Assembly: GCF_014652215.1 (NCBI RefSeq)
Contig: NZ_BMYJ01000008.1
Location: 94,980 to 158,979 of the forward strand
Direction of reading: 5' to 3'
Length of the DNA: 64,000 nucleotides
DNA from: Neogemmobacter tilapiae
GTDB lineage: Bacteria > Pseudomonadota > Alphaproteobacteria > Rhodobacterales > Rhodobacteraceae
Of this stretch, positions 36,554-45,463 are shown in pieces. Below the pieces are notes generated by a model. The model saw nothing but the letters and a program-made list of their open reading frames with translations, ran no database searches and was not told the DNA's origin. How positions within the stretch are numbered: the first letter of the stretch is position 1; each line of letters begins with the position of its first letter. The translations under genes and the position numbers were made by a program.

Positions 36554-37164
36554 CGAACGGACCTTTGAAGGTGGGCATTGGCGGGCCTGTGGGCGCGGGG
36601 AAGACGACGCTGACGGAACAGCTTTGCCGGGCTTTGGGCCACCGCTGTTCGATGGCGGTGATCACGAATGACATCTATACGCGCGAGGATGCCGAGTATC
36701 TGATGCGCCAGCAGGTGCTGCCCTTGGACCGTATTCGTGGGGTGGAGACGGGGGGTTGCCCGCATACGGCGATCCGTGAGGATGCGAGCATCAATCTGGC
36801 GGCGGTGGCGGACCTGAACCGCGCTTTTGCCGACCTTGACCTAATCCTGATCGAAAGCGGCGGCGATAATCTGGCGGCGACCTTTTCGCCGGAACTGGCG
36901 GATTTGTCGATCTATGTGATCGACACGGCGGCGGGGCAGGACATTCCGCGGAAAAAGGGGCCGGGGCTGGTGCGGTCTGACCTTTTGGTGGTGAACAAGG
37001 TCGATCTTGCGCCGCATGTGGGGGTCGATCCGGTGCTGCTGGAAAGCGATGCAAAGGCGGCGCGGGGCGAGAGGCCCTATGTCATGGCCAAGCTGCGGCA
37101 GGGGTTTGGGGTGGATCAGGTGGTGGCCTTTCTGGAACGTGAAGGTGGGCTGGCCCTGCGCTGA
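36550..37164 (+). CDS. ureG: Urease accessory GTPase UreG
   Basis: SIMIBI-class GTPase that powers nickel insertion into urease. The 204-residue protein has the P-loop [11 protein letters not shown] (residues 11-21), the nickel-binding C-P-H motif in [30 protein letters not shown] and the guanine-specificity motif [12 protein letters not shown]. It is the last urease gene; no terminator was found in the 74 bases before the histidine kinase frame. Confidence 0.97.
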   Translation: MTNGPLKVGIGGPVGAGKTTLTEQLCRALGHRCSMAVITNDIYTREDAEYLMRQQVLPLDRIRGVETGGCPHTAIREDASINLAAVADLNRAFADLDLILIESGGDNLAATFSPELADLSIYVIDTAAGQDIPRKKGPGLVRSDLLVVNKVDLAPHVGVDPVLLESDAKAARGERPYVMAKLRQGFGVDQVVAFLEREGGLALR

Positions 37165-37238
37165 TCAGACCAAAGCCCATAGGCAGGGCGCGGGCTTGGG
37201 GCTAAATTGGCGGAAAGCCACGACCTTGGACCCTTGCT

Positions 37239-38636
37239 TTGAATTTGCCCCCGCCTTCGCGCCTGTCGCTGGCCCAGCGTTTCGCCTTGGCGGGCGGGGC
37301 GGTCATGTTGGCCGCAACGGTGGCGGTTGGCTATTGGGTCAGCAACCGCATCGAAGAGGCGGTGGTGCGCAATACGGCGAATGCGACTGCGCTGTATATG
37401 GAAAGCTTTCTGTCGCCCATCACGCAGGACATTGACCGGGGCGATGCTTTGCCGCCCGGCGCGATCCTGGCGCTGGAAGAGGTTCTGGAGGGCACCTCGC
37501 TGGGCGAAAGGGTCAAGTCCTTTAAAATCTGGAAACCGGATGGGCGGATCATCTATGCCAGCGATCCGACGCTGATTGGCAAGGTCTTTCCGGTGGATGA
37601 CGGGCTGAAGGCGGCTTTTGAAGGGGTGGTCAGCGGTGAAATCGGCGGCCTGGACGAGCCTGAGAACACCACCGAAGCGGCGCTGGGGATTCCCTTGCTG
37701 GAAATCTATAGCCCGGTGCGTGAGGTCTGGTCGGGGCGGATTGTGGGGGTGGCGGAGTTCTATGAGGTGGCCGATGGGCTGACCGATGATCTGGCCAAGG
37801 CGCGCTGGCGGTCCTGGGGGGCGGTGGCCTTGGTCATGCTGGGCATTGGGGGGGCGATGTTCCTGATCGTGTTGCAAGGCAGCCGGACGATTGACAGCCA
37901 GCGTGCCGCGCTCACGGGGCAGATGGCGGCGCTGCGCGATCTGGCGGATCAGAATCTGGCCCTGCGGCTGCGGGTGCAAGAGGCGGCAGGGCGGGCGAGT
38001 GCGATGAACGATCGGGCGCTGCGGCGGGCGGGCGCCGATCTGCATGATGGTCCGGCGCAGTTGTTGGGCTTTGCTGCGCTGCGGCTGGACAGTTTGCGCG
38101 GGTTGGTGGGGGAACCGGAGCAGACCGATCTGGATCAGGTGGAAAGCGCCCTGCGCGACAGTTTGCAGGAAATCCGCCAGATCGCGCGCGGGCTGAGCCT
38201 GCCCGAGATCGAAGCACGGCCGATCGACCAAATCGTGCAGGGTGTCGTGCAGGCGCATGAGGCGCGTCATGGCGTGACAGTGGCGGTGACAGGGCTTTCG
38301 GGCGATATCGCCGAACTGGGGCCGGCAGCGCGGATATGTCTGTATCGGTTCGTGCAAGAGGGGCTGAACAATGGCTGGAAACATGCGGGGGGCGCTGGGC
38401 AAAGGGTCAGCCTGCACCGTGAGGGGCGCCATTTGCAGGTGACGGTCAGCGATGAGGGGCCGGGGCTTTCGGCGGAGGGCCTTGGGCAATCCGAAGGCAT
38501 GGGCCTTGCCGGTCTGCGGGACCGGGTGGAAAGTCTGGGGGGCAGTCTGATCCTGACCCGCCGGGGGGCGACGGGGGAAAGGCCGGGGGGCATGGACCTT
38601 ATCATGATGCTGGAAATTCAAGGAGGCGGGCTATGA
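37239..38636 (+). CDS. Sensor histidine kinase (HisKA_3/NarL-system type)
   Basis: Membrane sensor kinase partner of the following LuxR-type regulator. The 465-residue frame has two membrane spans (about 14-34 and 188-210) around a periplasmic sensor domain, a coiled-coil linker and the H-box GADLHDGPAQLLGF with phosphoacceptor H269, typical of HisKA_3. ATPase N and G boxes follow (EGLNNGWKHAGGAG, DEGPGLS, GMGLAGLRDRVE). The start is uncertain: TTG at 37239 is the only initiator near the predicted amino terminus. Signal unknown; nearness to urease suggests but does not prove a nitrogen-related input. Confidence 0.88.
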   Translation: MNLPPPSRLSLAQRFALAGGAVMLAATVAVGYWVSNRIEEAVVRNTANATALYMESFLSPITQDIDRGDALPPGAILALEEVLEGTSLGERVKSFKIWKPDGRIIYASDPTLIGKVFPVDDGLKAAFEGVVSGEIGGLDEPENTTEAALGIPLLEIYSPVREVWSGRIVGVAEFYEVADGLTDDLAKARWRSWGAVALVMLGIGGAMFLIVLQGSRTIDSQRAALTGQMAALRDLADQNLALRLRVQEAAGRASAMNDRALRRAGADLHDGPAQLLGFAALRLDSLRGLVGEPEQTDLDQVESALRDSLQEIRQIARGLSLPEIEARPIDQIVQGVVQAHEARHGVTVAVTGLSGDIAELGPAARICLYRFVQEGLNNGWKHAGGAGQRVSLHREGRHLQVTVSDEGPGLSAEGLGQSEGMGLAGLRDRVESLGGSLILTRRGATGERPGGMDLIMMLEIQGGGL

Positions 38637-39265
38637 CCTTGCGGGTTGTGATTGCGGATGATCATCCGATCTATCGCGAAGGTGTGGCGCGCAGCCTTTC
38701 GGAGGATGCGGGCATTCAGGTCGTGGGGCAGGGGCAGGATGCCGATCAGGCGGTGGAACTGGCCGAACGGCAGCAGCCGGACCTCATCCTGCTGGACATT
38801 TCCATGCCGGGCGGGGGCGGTATTTCAGCGCTGTCGCGGATCATGGCTTTGCCGAAGCCGCCGCGTGTGGCGATGCTGACGGCCTCTGAAGAAGATGACG
38901 ATGTGATGCAGGCGCTGAAAGCGGGCGCGCAGGGCTATATTCTGAAAGGTGTGGGCGCGCGCGAGTTGATCTCTTTGGTCAAGGACATCGGCGCGGGGGG
39001 CTCTTATGTCTCACCCACCCTCGCTGCGCGCATTTTGAACGCGATGCGGGCACCAAAAAGTACCAATCCTTTGGAAGACTTGTCGAAACGCGAAGAAGAC
39101 ATCCTGCGGCTGGTCGCCGAAGGGAAAAGCAACAAGGAAGTGGGGCTGACTTTGGATTTGCAAGAAAAGACGGTAAAGCATTACATGACCGCCATCCTGC
39201 AAAAGCTGCATGTGCGGAACCGGACCGAAGCGGCGCTGATCGCGCGCGAACATCTGCGCAAATAA
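38633..39265 (+). CDS. NarL/LuxR-family response regulator
   Basis: Two-component transcription regulator. The 210-residue protein has a receiver domain with acidic D9/D10, phosphoacceptor D55 (ILLDISMPG) and a lysine in YILKGVGA, and a LuxR-type helix-turn-helix at the carboxyl end (LSKREEDILRLVAEGKSNKEVGLTLDLQEKTVKHYMTAIL). It starts with ATGA overlapping the kinase stop, so the pair is translationally coupled. Target genes are unknown. Confidence 0.93.
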   Translation: MTLRVVIADDHPIYREGVARSLSEDAGIQVVGQGQDADQAVELAERQQPDLILLDISMPGGGGISALSRIMALPKPPRVAMLTASEEDDDVMQALKAGAQGYILKGVGARELISLVKDIGAGGSYVSPTLAARILNAMRAPKSTNPLEDLSKREEDILRLVAEGKSNKEVGLTLDLQEKTVKHYMTAILQKLHVRNRTEAALIAREHLRK

Positions 39266-39295
39266 ATGGGAATGGTCGACACTGGGGCTTTCAAG

Positions 39296-39793
39296 ATGAT
39301 CTCGATCCGACCGGGAACCGTGGAAGATGCGCCCGAGGCGATTGATCTTTTGCGCCGTTCGATCACCCATCTGTGCCAGTTGGATCATGAAAACGATGAC
39401 CAGAAACTGGCCTCCTGGCTGTTCAACAAAACCGAAAAATCCTGGATCACCTGGGTCACCAAGCCCGAATTGATCGTGCTTGTGGCCGAACGCGAGTCGC
39501 GTCTGGTGGGCATTTCAGCGATGTCGCACTATGGGTTCATCCTACTGAACTATGTGGATATCGGGGCGCAGTTCATGGGGATTGGCAAGGCCATGATGGA
39601 ACGGCTGGAGGGCAAGGCCGCCCTGTTGGGCATCAAAACCTGTCGTTTGAACAGCACTCGGGCCGCGCAGCGTTTCTACACGGACCGGGGCTATGTTCCG
39701 GCTCGGCTGGGGGTTTATGGCGAACTGACGATGGAAAAGGCCATCCAGCCGAAGAAAGCACGGATCTGGGCCAGTCTAGAAGCGGATGAATAA
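39296..39793 (+). CDS. GNAT family N-acetyltransferase
   Basis: Predicted acetyl-CoA-dependent acetyltransferase. From ATG at 39296 it has 165 residues starting ISIRPGTVEDAPEAIDLLRRS; in-frame ATG codons at 39266 and 39272 are alternatives. The acetyl-CoA loop is QFMGIGKAMMERLE, followed by LNSTRAAQRFYTDRGYV, both typical of GNAT folds. It follows the response regulator by 30 bases and may share its transcript. It overlaps the convergent mipA gene by 18 bases. Substrate unknown. Confidence 0.85.
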   Translation: MISIRPGTVEDAPEAIDLLRRSITHLCQLDHENDDQKLASWLFNKTEKSWITWVTKPELIVLVAERESRLVGISAMSHYGFILLNYVDIGAQFMGIGKAMMERLEGKAALLGIKTCRLNSTRAAQRFYTDRGYVPARLGVYGELTMEKAIQPKKARIWASLEADE

Positions 39794-40549
39794 TCCCGCA
39801 AAGGCGCTGGGCTGGGCTTTGTCCAGCGCCAGCGGGCTGTCCGCGGCATCGCCCAGCAAACGGTCATAGCGCACGCCGCCGATCAGCGCCGTGCTGGGCG
39901 ACAGGCCATAGCGGGCTGTCAGGCCGACGCCTGCCGATTGCAGACCACCGCCCGTGGCAAAGGCCGCATGGCCCGAAGTGGCGGATTGCGCGGCTGTGAT
40001 GCCAAAGAAGGTTTGCTGATGGTCGGCATTGGCCAGCGTGGTCCCAGCCTCGATCCCAAGGGCAAAGCGGTCGGTGACTTCCCACTCCCGTTCGGCTGTC
40101 AGGTCCAGCGTCGCACCATAGTCGCCACCGCCCTTGAGTTCGGCCCCGAGAACGAATCCGTCCAGATCATAGTCCAAACGCAGGATGCCCAGCAGTTGCC
40201 CGTCAATGTCGCCCATCCCCGCCAGCTGCGGATCGTCGTCTTCGTCCCGTCCGAAGGCATAGCCCAAAGCGACCTGCACCTTTAGCTTTTCGGTGCGAAA
40301 GGCTGTGACGCCGACACCTGACCGGAAACCGGCAAAGAAGTGATCGTCTTTGTAGCTGGCGCTAAAGTCGAGCAGCGGCCCGGCCTTGAAATCATCGGCC
40401 CCGGCATAGGCTGGCCCATAGGTGCCGCCGATCCCCGCCATGAATTGCCAATTCTTTTCCGCCTCTTGCGCCATGAGTGGCGTTCCTGCCAGCATAAAGA
40501 CAAAAGTCCACCCACCCCGCGCCAAGGCGCTGGTTGCTTTCCGATCCAT
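39776..40549 (-). CDS. MipA/OmpV family outer-membrane protein
   Basis: Beta-barrel outer-membrane protein of the MipA/OmpV family, related to the MltA-interacting scaffold. The 257-residue protein has a signal peptide (about 1-27, MLAGTPLMAQ), then WQFMAGIGGTYGPAYAGADDFKAGPLLDFSASYKDDHFFA, typical of the family, alternating strands and a carboxyl-terminal aromatic residue (FIRF) as used for barrel insertion. Its upstream region carries two GACnGTGTC dyads that match those beside the TetR gene at 52582-53160. Confidence 0.9.
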   Translation of the reverse strand: MDRKATSALARGGWTFVFMLAGTPLMAQEAEKNWQFMAGIGGTYGPAYAGADDFKAGPLLDFSASYKDDHFFAGFRSGVGVTAFRTEKLKVQVALGYAFGRDEDDDPQLAGMGDIDGQLLGILRLDYDLDGFVLGAELKGGGDYGATLDLTAEREWEVTDRFALGIEAGTTLANADHQQTFFGITAAQSATSGHAAFATGGGLQSAGVGLTARYGLSPSTALIGGVRYDRLLGDAADSPLALDKAQPSAFAGLFIRF

Positions 40550-40697
40550 GAGAGTTTTCCTGCTATTTCATGATGTACGACAAAATGGTGCCGATATTCG
40601 TGATTTGCCCAGCCCGGTTTTCATGACTTTCCACGCAGATCTTCCCGAAGTGTTTCAAGCGCCGGACAGACGGGCCAAGCACGACATCGCTACCACT

Positions 40698-40729
40698 TAG
40701 ACAGTGTCAGGTAGATAGACGGTGTCAAG
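40698..40729 (-). promoter_or_regulatory. Paired GACnGTGTC operators upstream of mipA
   Basis: Two sites, TAGACAGTGTCAG (40698-40710) and TAGACGGTGTCAAG (40716-40729), with cores GACAGTGTC and GACGGTGTC 18 bases apart centre to centre. On the minus strand the second includes TTGACA, a possible -35. The same core occurs twice in the TetR/DUF2306 intergenic region at 53183-53234, suggesting one regulator for both. Confidence 0.5.
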
Positions 40730-40777
40730 CCCAACGGGAAGCCCCGACCAAAGTCGATAGGCGGGGATTACCGTCGA

Positions 40778-42268
40778 TCAATGCGCCGGAAGCAGGTCCA
40801 TTGCGCCGGGCTTGTCATGCAGGGCCAGACGGTCAACCAGCGTTTCCGAGGCGGCATTCATCCCGATGATCTCGACCTCGGCCCCACGGCGACGGAACTT
40901 CATCACCACCATGTCGATGGCCTGCACGCTGGAAATATCCCAGATATGCGCCCGACTGACGTCGATGATGACCTTTGCCGCGCCTTCCCTGAAATCAAAG
41001 GCTGCGACAAAATCTTCGACCGAGCCATAGAAAAGCTGACCTTCGATGACATAGGTTCGCAGATGCCCATCGGGCGATAGCGTGGCGCTGACCTTGAACA
41101 ACTGGGCGATCTTGCCGGCAAAGAAGATGCCGGACAACAGCACGCCGACCAGCACCCCGATGGCAAGGTTGTGGGTGTAGACGACGGTTGCGACGGTGGC
41201 GAGCATAACGATGGACGAGGAATGCGGATGCCGTCGCAGATTGCTGATCGACGCCCATGAAAAGGTGCCAATCGACACCATGATCATAATGGCGACCAGC
41301 GCGGGCATGGGGATACGCCCCACCCAATCACCCAGAAAAACCACAAGGATCAGCAGAACGACACCAGCGACGAAACAGGACAACCGCCCACGGCCGCCTG
41401 ATTTCACATTGATCATGGATTGTCCGATCATGGCACAGCCCGCCATGCCGCCGATGAAACCTGTGGCCGTGTTGGCGATGCCTTGGCCGATACATTCCTG
41501 ATTGCGGTCGGTTTTTGTGTCGGTCAGGTCATCGACAAGGCTTTGCGTCATCAAGCTTTCCAGCAGGCCGACAACGGCCACCGCGAGGGAATAGGGCAGG
41601 ATGATCAACAGCGTTTCCAGCGTCAGTGGCACTTGTGGGATCAGAAAGACCGGCAGGGTGTCGGGCAAGGCCCCCATGTCGCCAACGGTGCGGACGTCCC
41701 AGCCGAAGTAGAGCGTGAGCGCGGTCAGAACGACGATGGTGACCAAAGGCGATGGGATTGCCTTGGTCAGGCGGGGGAAGAGATAGATGATGGCCAGCCC
41801 TGCGGCGACGAGAACATAGGTCAGCCAGGTGACGCGGCGCGGGTCAAGTTCGGGCAGTTGCGCCATGAAGATCAGGATGGCCAGGGCGTTGACGAAACCG
41901 GTCATGACCGATTTGGAAACATAACGCATGACAAAGCCCAGCCGCAGAAGGCCCATGCCAATCTGGATCAGCCCGGCCAGAACTGTGGCTGCCAAAAGGT
42001 ATTGCAGGCCGTGATCCTTGACCAAAGTGACCATCAGCACGGCGGTGGCGGCGGTGGCCGCAGAAATCATCCCAGGCCGCCCGCCCGCGATGGCGGTCAG
42101 AACAGCGATGGAAAAGCTGGCATAAAGCCCGACTTTCGGATCAACCCCGGCGATCAGCGAAAAGGCAATCGCCTCGGGGATCAGGGCCAAGGCGACGACA
42201 AGCCCTGACAAGAGGTCGGCACGAATGTTGCCCAGCCATTCCTGGCGGTACCGGTCATAGTGAAACAT
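40778..42268 (-). CDS. SulP family anion transporter with STAS domain
   Basis: Secondary transporter of the SLC26/SulP family (sulfate, bicarbonate or dicarboxylate in relatives). From ATG at 42268 it has 496 residues: a membrane domain with the SulP signature near the start ([35 protein letters not shown]) and a carboxyl STAS domain ([23 protein letters not shown]). The frame remains open upstream to 42976, but that part crosses the tRNA-Tyr and methyltransferase genes and was discarded. It is upstream of mipA on the same strand. Substrate cannot be told. Confidence 0.92.
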   Translation of the reverse strand: MFHYDRYRQEWLGNIRADLLSGLVVALALIPEAIAFSLIAGVDPKVGLYASFSIAVLTAIAGGRPGMISAATAATAVLMVTLVKDHGLQYLLAATVLAGLIQIGMGLLRLGFVMRYVSKSVMTGFVNALAILIFMAQLPELDPRRVTWLTYVLVAAGLAIIYLFPRLTKAIPSPLVTIVVLTALTLYFGWDVRTVGDMGALPDTLPVFLIPQVPLTLETLLIILPYSLAVAVVGLLESLMTQSLVDDLTDTKTDRNQECIGQGIANTATGFIGGMAGCAMIGQSMINVKSGGRGRLSCFVAGVVLLILVVFLGDWVGRIPMPALVAIMIMVSIGTFSWASISNLRRHPHSSSIVMLATVATVVYTHNLAIGVLVGVLLSGIFFAGKIAQLFKVSATLSPDGHLRTYVIEGQLFYGSVEDFVAAFDFREGAAKVIIDVSRAHIWDISSVQAIDMVVMKFRRRGAEVEIIGMNAASETLVDRLALHDKPGAMDLLPAH

Positions 42269-42441
42269 GGAATTTTCCGTCTGGCCCCGGCCTTGGTTGG
42301 TCTGTCGGGGTCTGTCAGGTTGTCCGGCGGATCGGCGGCCGGAAGAGCCATCCGGGGCTTGCACCCGGATCCTTACGATTGCGATGCTGTTAGCCCGCAG
42401 AACGCAGTTTGCCAAGCCAGAAACAGTCATTTCAGGAAGGA

Positions 42442-42525
42442 TGGTGGGCGACCCTGGAATCGAACCAGGCACGAGTCGCCTCGGCGGAGTTACAGTCCGC
42501 TGCCGCACCTTGCAGCACGTCGCCC
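42442..42525 (-). tRNA. tRNA-Tyr (anticodon GTA)
   Basis: Read on the minus strand from 42525: acceptor GGGCGAC, anticodon arm GCGGA-CTGTAAC-TCCGC with anticodon GTA, class II variable arm CGAG-GCGA-CTCG, T arm CCTGG-TTCGATT-CCAGG, acceptor GTCGCCC, A discriminator and encoded CCA. The long variable arm fits tyrosine tRNA. Counting places G at position 8 and C at position 14 instead of the usual U and A. The spacer 42269-42441 towards SulP shows no other gene. Confidence 0.93.
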
Positions 42526-42610
42526 ACTGGGGCTGCGAATTAGCGAAGGCCCCCGGTGGCGTCAAGGCGAAAAGGGCGCTATGTGCGACAGAAATCGAAT
42601 GGAGCGCAGC

Positions 42611-43390
42611 ATGACCAAGCCGGATTGGGTGATCGACAAGGAACGGGCCAAACGGCAGGCGGAGCGCGAAACCGTCTGGCTGTTCGGCCTCCATGCGGTG
42701 CGGGATGCCTTGGTCAATCCGGCGCGCAAAAAGCTGCGACTGGTGCTGACGAAAAATGCGGCGGATCGTCTGGGGGCCGAGGTTCTGGCGGCGGGGGGGA
42801 TCAGCCCCGAAATCGTCGATCCGCGGAATTTCAACGTGCCGATTGATCCCGAAAGCGTGCATCAGGGGGCGGCGATGGAGGTCAAGCCGCTGAACTGGGG
42901 TAAGCTGGCCGATGTCGCCATTTCGGGGGAAGGGGCGCCTTTGGTGGTGCTGCTGGACCGGGTGACCGATCCGCACAATGTGGGGGCTGTTCTGCGTTCA
43001 GCCGAGGTGTTCGGCGCGCGGGCGGTGATCGCGCCGCATCGGCATTCGGCCCCGGAAACGGGGGCCCTGGCGAAAACCGCCAGCGGGGCTTTGGAACGGC
43101 AGCCCTATCTGCGGGTGACGAACCTGTCGGAGGCGATGGAGGAGCTGAAGGCGATGGGCTATGTTCTGCTGGGGCTGGACGGTGATGCCGATGTGACGCT
43201 AGGGCAGGCCTTGGCCGAGGTCGGCACGCGGCCCGTGGGGCTGGTGATGGGGGCGGAAGGGCCGGGCCTGCGCGACAAGACGCGGGAAACCTGCGACCGT
43301 CTGGTGAAAATTCCGGCCGCCGGGGGCTTTGCTTCGTTGAACGTGTCGAATGCGGCAGCTGTGGCGCTTTATGCGGCGACCATCCGTTAA
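42611..43390 (+). CDS. rlmB: TrmH/RlmB family 23S rRNA (guanosine-2'-O)-methyltransferase
   Basis: SpoU-type SAM-dependent RNA 2'-O-methyltransferase, most like RlmB (23S rRNA G2251). From ATG at 42611 (GGAG seven bases upstream) the protein has 259 residues: an amino-terminal substrate-binding domain (WLFGLHAVRDALVNP) and the knotted SPOUT domain with motif 1 VVLLDRVTDPHNVGAVLRSAE, motif 2 VGLVMGAEGPGL and motif 3 IPAAGGFASLNVSNAAAVALY. An in-frame ATG 12 bases upstream is a less likely start. It is divergent from tRNA-Tyr. Confidence 0.94.
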   Translation: MTKPDWVIDKERAKRQAERETVWLFGLHAVRDALVNPARKKLRLVLTKNAADRLGAEVLAAGGISPEIVDPRNFNVPIDPESVHQGAAMEVKPLNWGKLADVAISGEGAPLVVLLDRVTDPHNVGAVLRSAEVFGARAVIAPHRHSAPETGALAKTASGALERQPYLRVTNLSEAMEELKAMGYVLLGLDGDADVTLGQALAEVGTRPVGLVMGAEGPGLRDKTRETCDRLVKIPAAGGFASLNVSNAAAVALYAATIR

Positions 43391-43410
43391 CAGCGTTTCA
43401 CAGTTGCGCG

Positions 43411-43545
43411 ACCGGGTCTAGGCACAGGGCGCAAAGGGTCTATCTTGAAGGGCAGGACGGGACCGGAACCCCCGTCCATTCACTTTACTGTCCCTCGTTC
43501 CGCAACTGACGCCCGGCCTCCCAAAGGCGCGGGCGTCTTTTTGTC
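43411..43545 (+). ncRNA. Candidate small RNA or structured 3' region after rlmB
   Basis: The 200-base spacer after rlmB holds two strong hairpins in series: GGACGGG/CCCGTCC (about 43452-43472) and GACGCCCG-...-CGGGCGTC with T5 (43508-43542). TTCACA and TAGGCA separated by 16 bases (about 43399-43426) could be a promoter inside the spacer. The terminator loop contains CCTCCC, an anti-Shine-Dalgarno-like motif. It may be an independent small RNA or simply the rlmB 3' untranslated region. Confidence 0.35.
43508..43542 (+). terminator. Rho-independent terminator after rlmB
   Basis: Eight-bp stem GACGCCCG/CGGGCGTC, extended by an inner GCCT/AGGC pairing, followed by TTTTT. Confidence 0.85.
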
Positions 43546-43594
43546 TGGATTGCCGGGCAAGGGCGGGGCAGTCTTGGCAAAACCGGAGGCTGAC

Positions 43595-44005
43595 ATGACC
43601 GACGACGACATCCGCCGCATCCTGACAACAACCCGCACCATCGCCCTTGTCGGCTGGTCGCCAAAACCGGAACGCCCCTCGAATGGCGTGGCGCGGTTTC
43701 TGGCGGGGCAGGGCTATCGGGTGATTCCGGTGAATCCCGGTCAGGCGGGCCAGCAGGCTTTGGGCACGACCGTTCGGGCCAGCCTGTCCGAGATCGACGA
43801 ACAGGTGGATATGGTGGACATCTTTCGCCGATCCGAGGAGGTTCTGCCGGTGGTGCAAGAGGCGCTGACGCTGCCGGGGGTCAAGACAATTTGGATGCAA
43901 CTGGGCGTCGTGAACGAGGAAGCCGCGGCTTTGGCGCGGGTCAAGGGGTTGGATGTGGTGATGAACCGCTGCCCTGCGATCGAGATTCCACGGTTGGGAA
44001 TTTGA
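43595..44005 (+). CDS. CoA-binding domain protein (YccU type)
   Basis: Small Rossmann-fold protein that binds coenzyme A or an acyl-CoA; exact role unknown. From ATG at 43595 (GGAGG nine bases upstream) it has 136 residues with TIALVGWSPKPERPSNGVARFL near the start, YRVIPVNPGQAGQ, VDMVDIFRRSEEVLPVV and VVMNRCPAIEIPRL, all typical of CoA_binding_2. The frame is open upstream to 43445, but that part lies across the terminator. Confidence 0.92.
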   Translation: MTDDDIRRILTTTRTIALVGWSPKPERPSNGVARFLAGQGYRVIPVNPGQAGQQALGTTVRASLSEIDEQVDMVDIFRRSEEVLPVVQEALTLPGVKTIWMQLGVVNEEAAALARVKGLDVVMNRCPAIEIPRLGI

Positions 44006-44087
44006 CCGCTGTCCAAAGCGTTTGCCAGTAAGCGGCTGTGGGCCTATCCTCCGCCGCATTCACACAACGCTTTTCCAGGAGATTGTC

Positions 44088-45401
44088 ATGCCCATCAACG
44101 CCACCAGCAAATCCGGCTACGGTATTCTTTACACCCTCACCGGCAGCCAGGATCTTGTGATCGGAACAGGAAAGAAAGTTGAATCCTTTGGTCCTAGACT
44201 GATCGAAAATTCTTTGGCCGTCTTTGCCCAAACCGGAAGCCATGACGTCACAGTGGCGGGCAAGCTTTATTCTTTTTCCGATGCGATCAACTTTGAAGCG
44301 GCCGATGGGACACATCGGATCACGATTCAGTCCGGCGGTGAAATCATCTCCACCGAAGGGGCCGCGATGACGCTGGGAGGGCAGAATGGGCAGGTGGTGA
44401 ACCGTGGGCTTATTCTTTCTGACGATGGCATTGAATTCACGGACGACGGTGCCGGGACATCGCGCGTGACCAACTATGGCCGGATCATCGGCGATGACGG
44501 GATAGACGCGGCATCGGCGCAAAAAATCGTGGTCAAGAACTTCGGAACGATTCTGCTGGCCGGCAGCGATGCCTTGAGCGGATCAGATCTGCGGGATGTG
44601 TTTATCAACCGTGGCAACGTGAACGGAAGCATCAGTTTCGGCGATGGCAACGACTTTTACGATGGCGTGGGCGGTGTCTTCCGCGGCGAAATTTCCGGCG
44701 CTGAAGGCAACGATGTTTTTCGCGCCGGTCGCGGTGCCGAAGCGTTTGATGGTGGGGGCGGAATCGACCTTATCGACTATCGCGCGTCGGCGGCGATCAG
44801 GATCTGGCTGGATGAAAGCCAGACCAACAAGGGCGGTGCTCTGGGCGATCAGATCGAGGGGGTGGAGCGGGCTTTTGGGTCCTTGATCGGGAACGACCGG
44901 ATCCAAGGAAGCACGGACGACAACGATCTCCGCGGCTTTGGCGGCAAGGATACCCTGATCGGTGGCGACGGCGAGGATCTGCTGGTTGGCGGCGACGGCA
45001 ATGACCGGCTGGTGGCGGGCGAGGGTGGCGATACGCTGATTGGCGGCAAGGGTGTCGATACGATTGTCCTTGGGCCGCCGGCCTTTGAGCAGAATCTGGT
45101 CCGTTACAACAATATCAACGAGTTCGGCGACAAGATCGAGGGTTTCATCTTTTTCGACGAGTTGGAGTTCAAGGGCAGCGCCTTGGGCGGCGGGTTGGAA
45201 TTGGGGGAACTGTTGGTCAACCGCTTCAAATCGGGCGGGAACAACAAGGCGGCGGATGCCGATGACCGTTTCATTTTCAGGACGGGGGACGCGACGCTGT
45301 GGTTTGACCGGGATGGCAACGGTACGGCCTTTAAATCCGTGCTGGTGGCTGATTTCACCGACGGGACGGCATTTAGCGAGATCAACATCACCATTCTTTG
45401 A
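44088..45401 (+). CDS. RTX-type calcium-binding secreted protein
   Basis: Probable type I-secreted protein. From ATG at 44088 (CAGGAGA upstream) it has 437 residues with no signal peptide. The first 190 residues form a beta-helix-like region with repeated short strands (NRGLILSDDGIEF, NYGRIIGDDGIDAAS, NFGTILLAGSDALSG). Nonapeptide calcium repeats follow, for example GGKDTLIGGDGEDLLVGGDG, and the carboxyl end (DRDGNGTAFKSVLVADF) resembles that of two other RTX proteins here at 50250 and 63924. Function unknown; no type I transporter genes are in the window. Confidence 0.88.
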   Translation: MPINATSKSGYGILYTLTGSQDLVIGTGKKVESFGPRLIENSLAVFAQTGSHDVTVAGKLYSFSDAINFEAADGTHRITIQSGGEIISTEGAAMTLGGQNGQVVNRGLILSDDGIEFTDDGAGTSRVTNYGRIIGDDGIDAASAQKIVVKNFGTILLAGSDALSGSDLRDVFINRGNVNGSISFGDGNDFYDGVGGVFRGEISGAEGNDVFRAGRGAEAFDGGGGIDLIDYRASAAIRIWLDESQTNKGGALGDQIEGVERAFGSLIGNDRIQGSTDDNDLRGFGGKDTLIGGDGEDLLVGGDGNDRLVAGEGGDTLIGGKGVDTIVLGPPAFEQNLVRYNNINEFGDKIEGFIFFDELEFKGSALGGGLELGELLVNRFKSGGNNKAADADDRFIFRTGDATLWFDRDGNGTAFKSVLVADFTDGTAFSEINITIL

Positions 45402-45463
45402 CGATGCCGGGTCTTTGACCATGCCGGGCGCGGGTTTCGGCCTGCGCCTGGTCTTTGGCGGCG

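Noticed and set aside
42269..42976. Amino-terminal extension of the SulP transporter
   Set aside because: It crosses tRNA-Tyr and the methyltransferase gene on the other strand; the SulP family begins near the ATG at 42268.
44935..45065. Possible CRISPR or tandem DNA repeat
   Set aside because: The periodicity is that of nonapeptide RTX codons within a coding region; there are no spacers of unrelated sequence.
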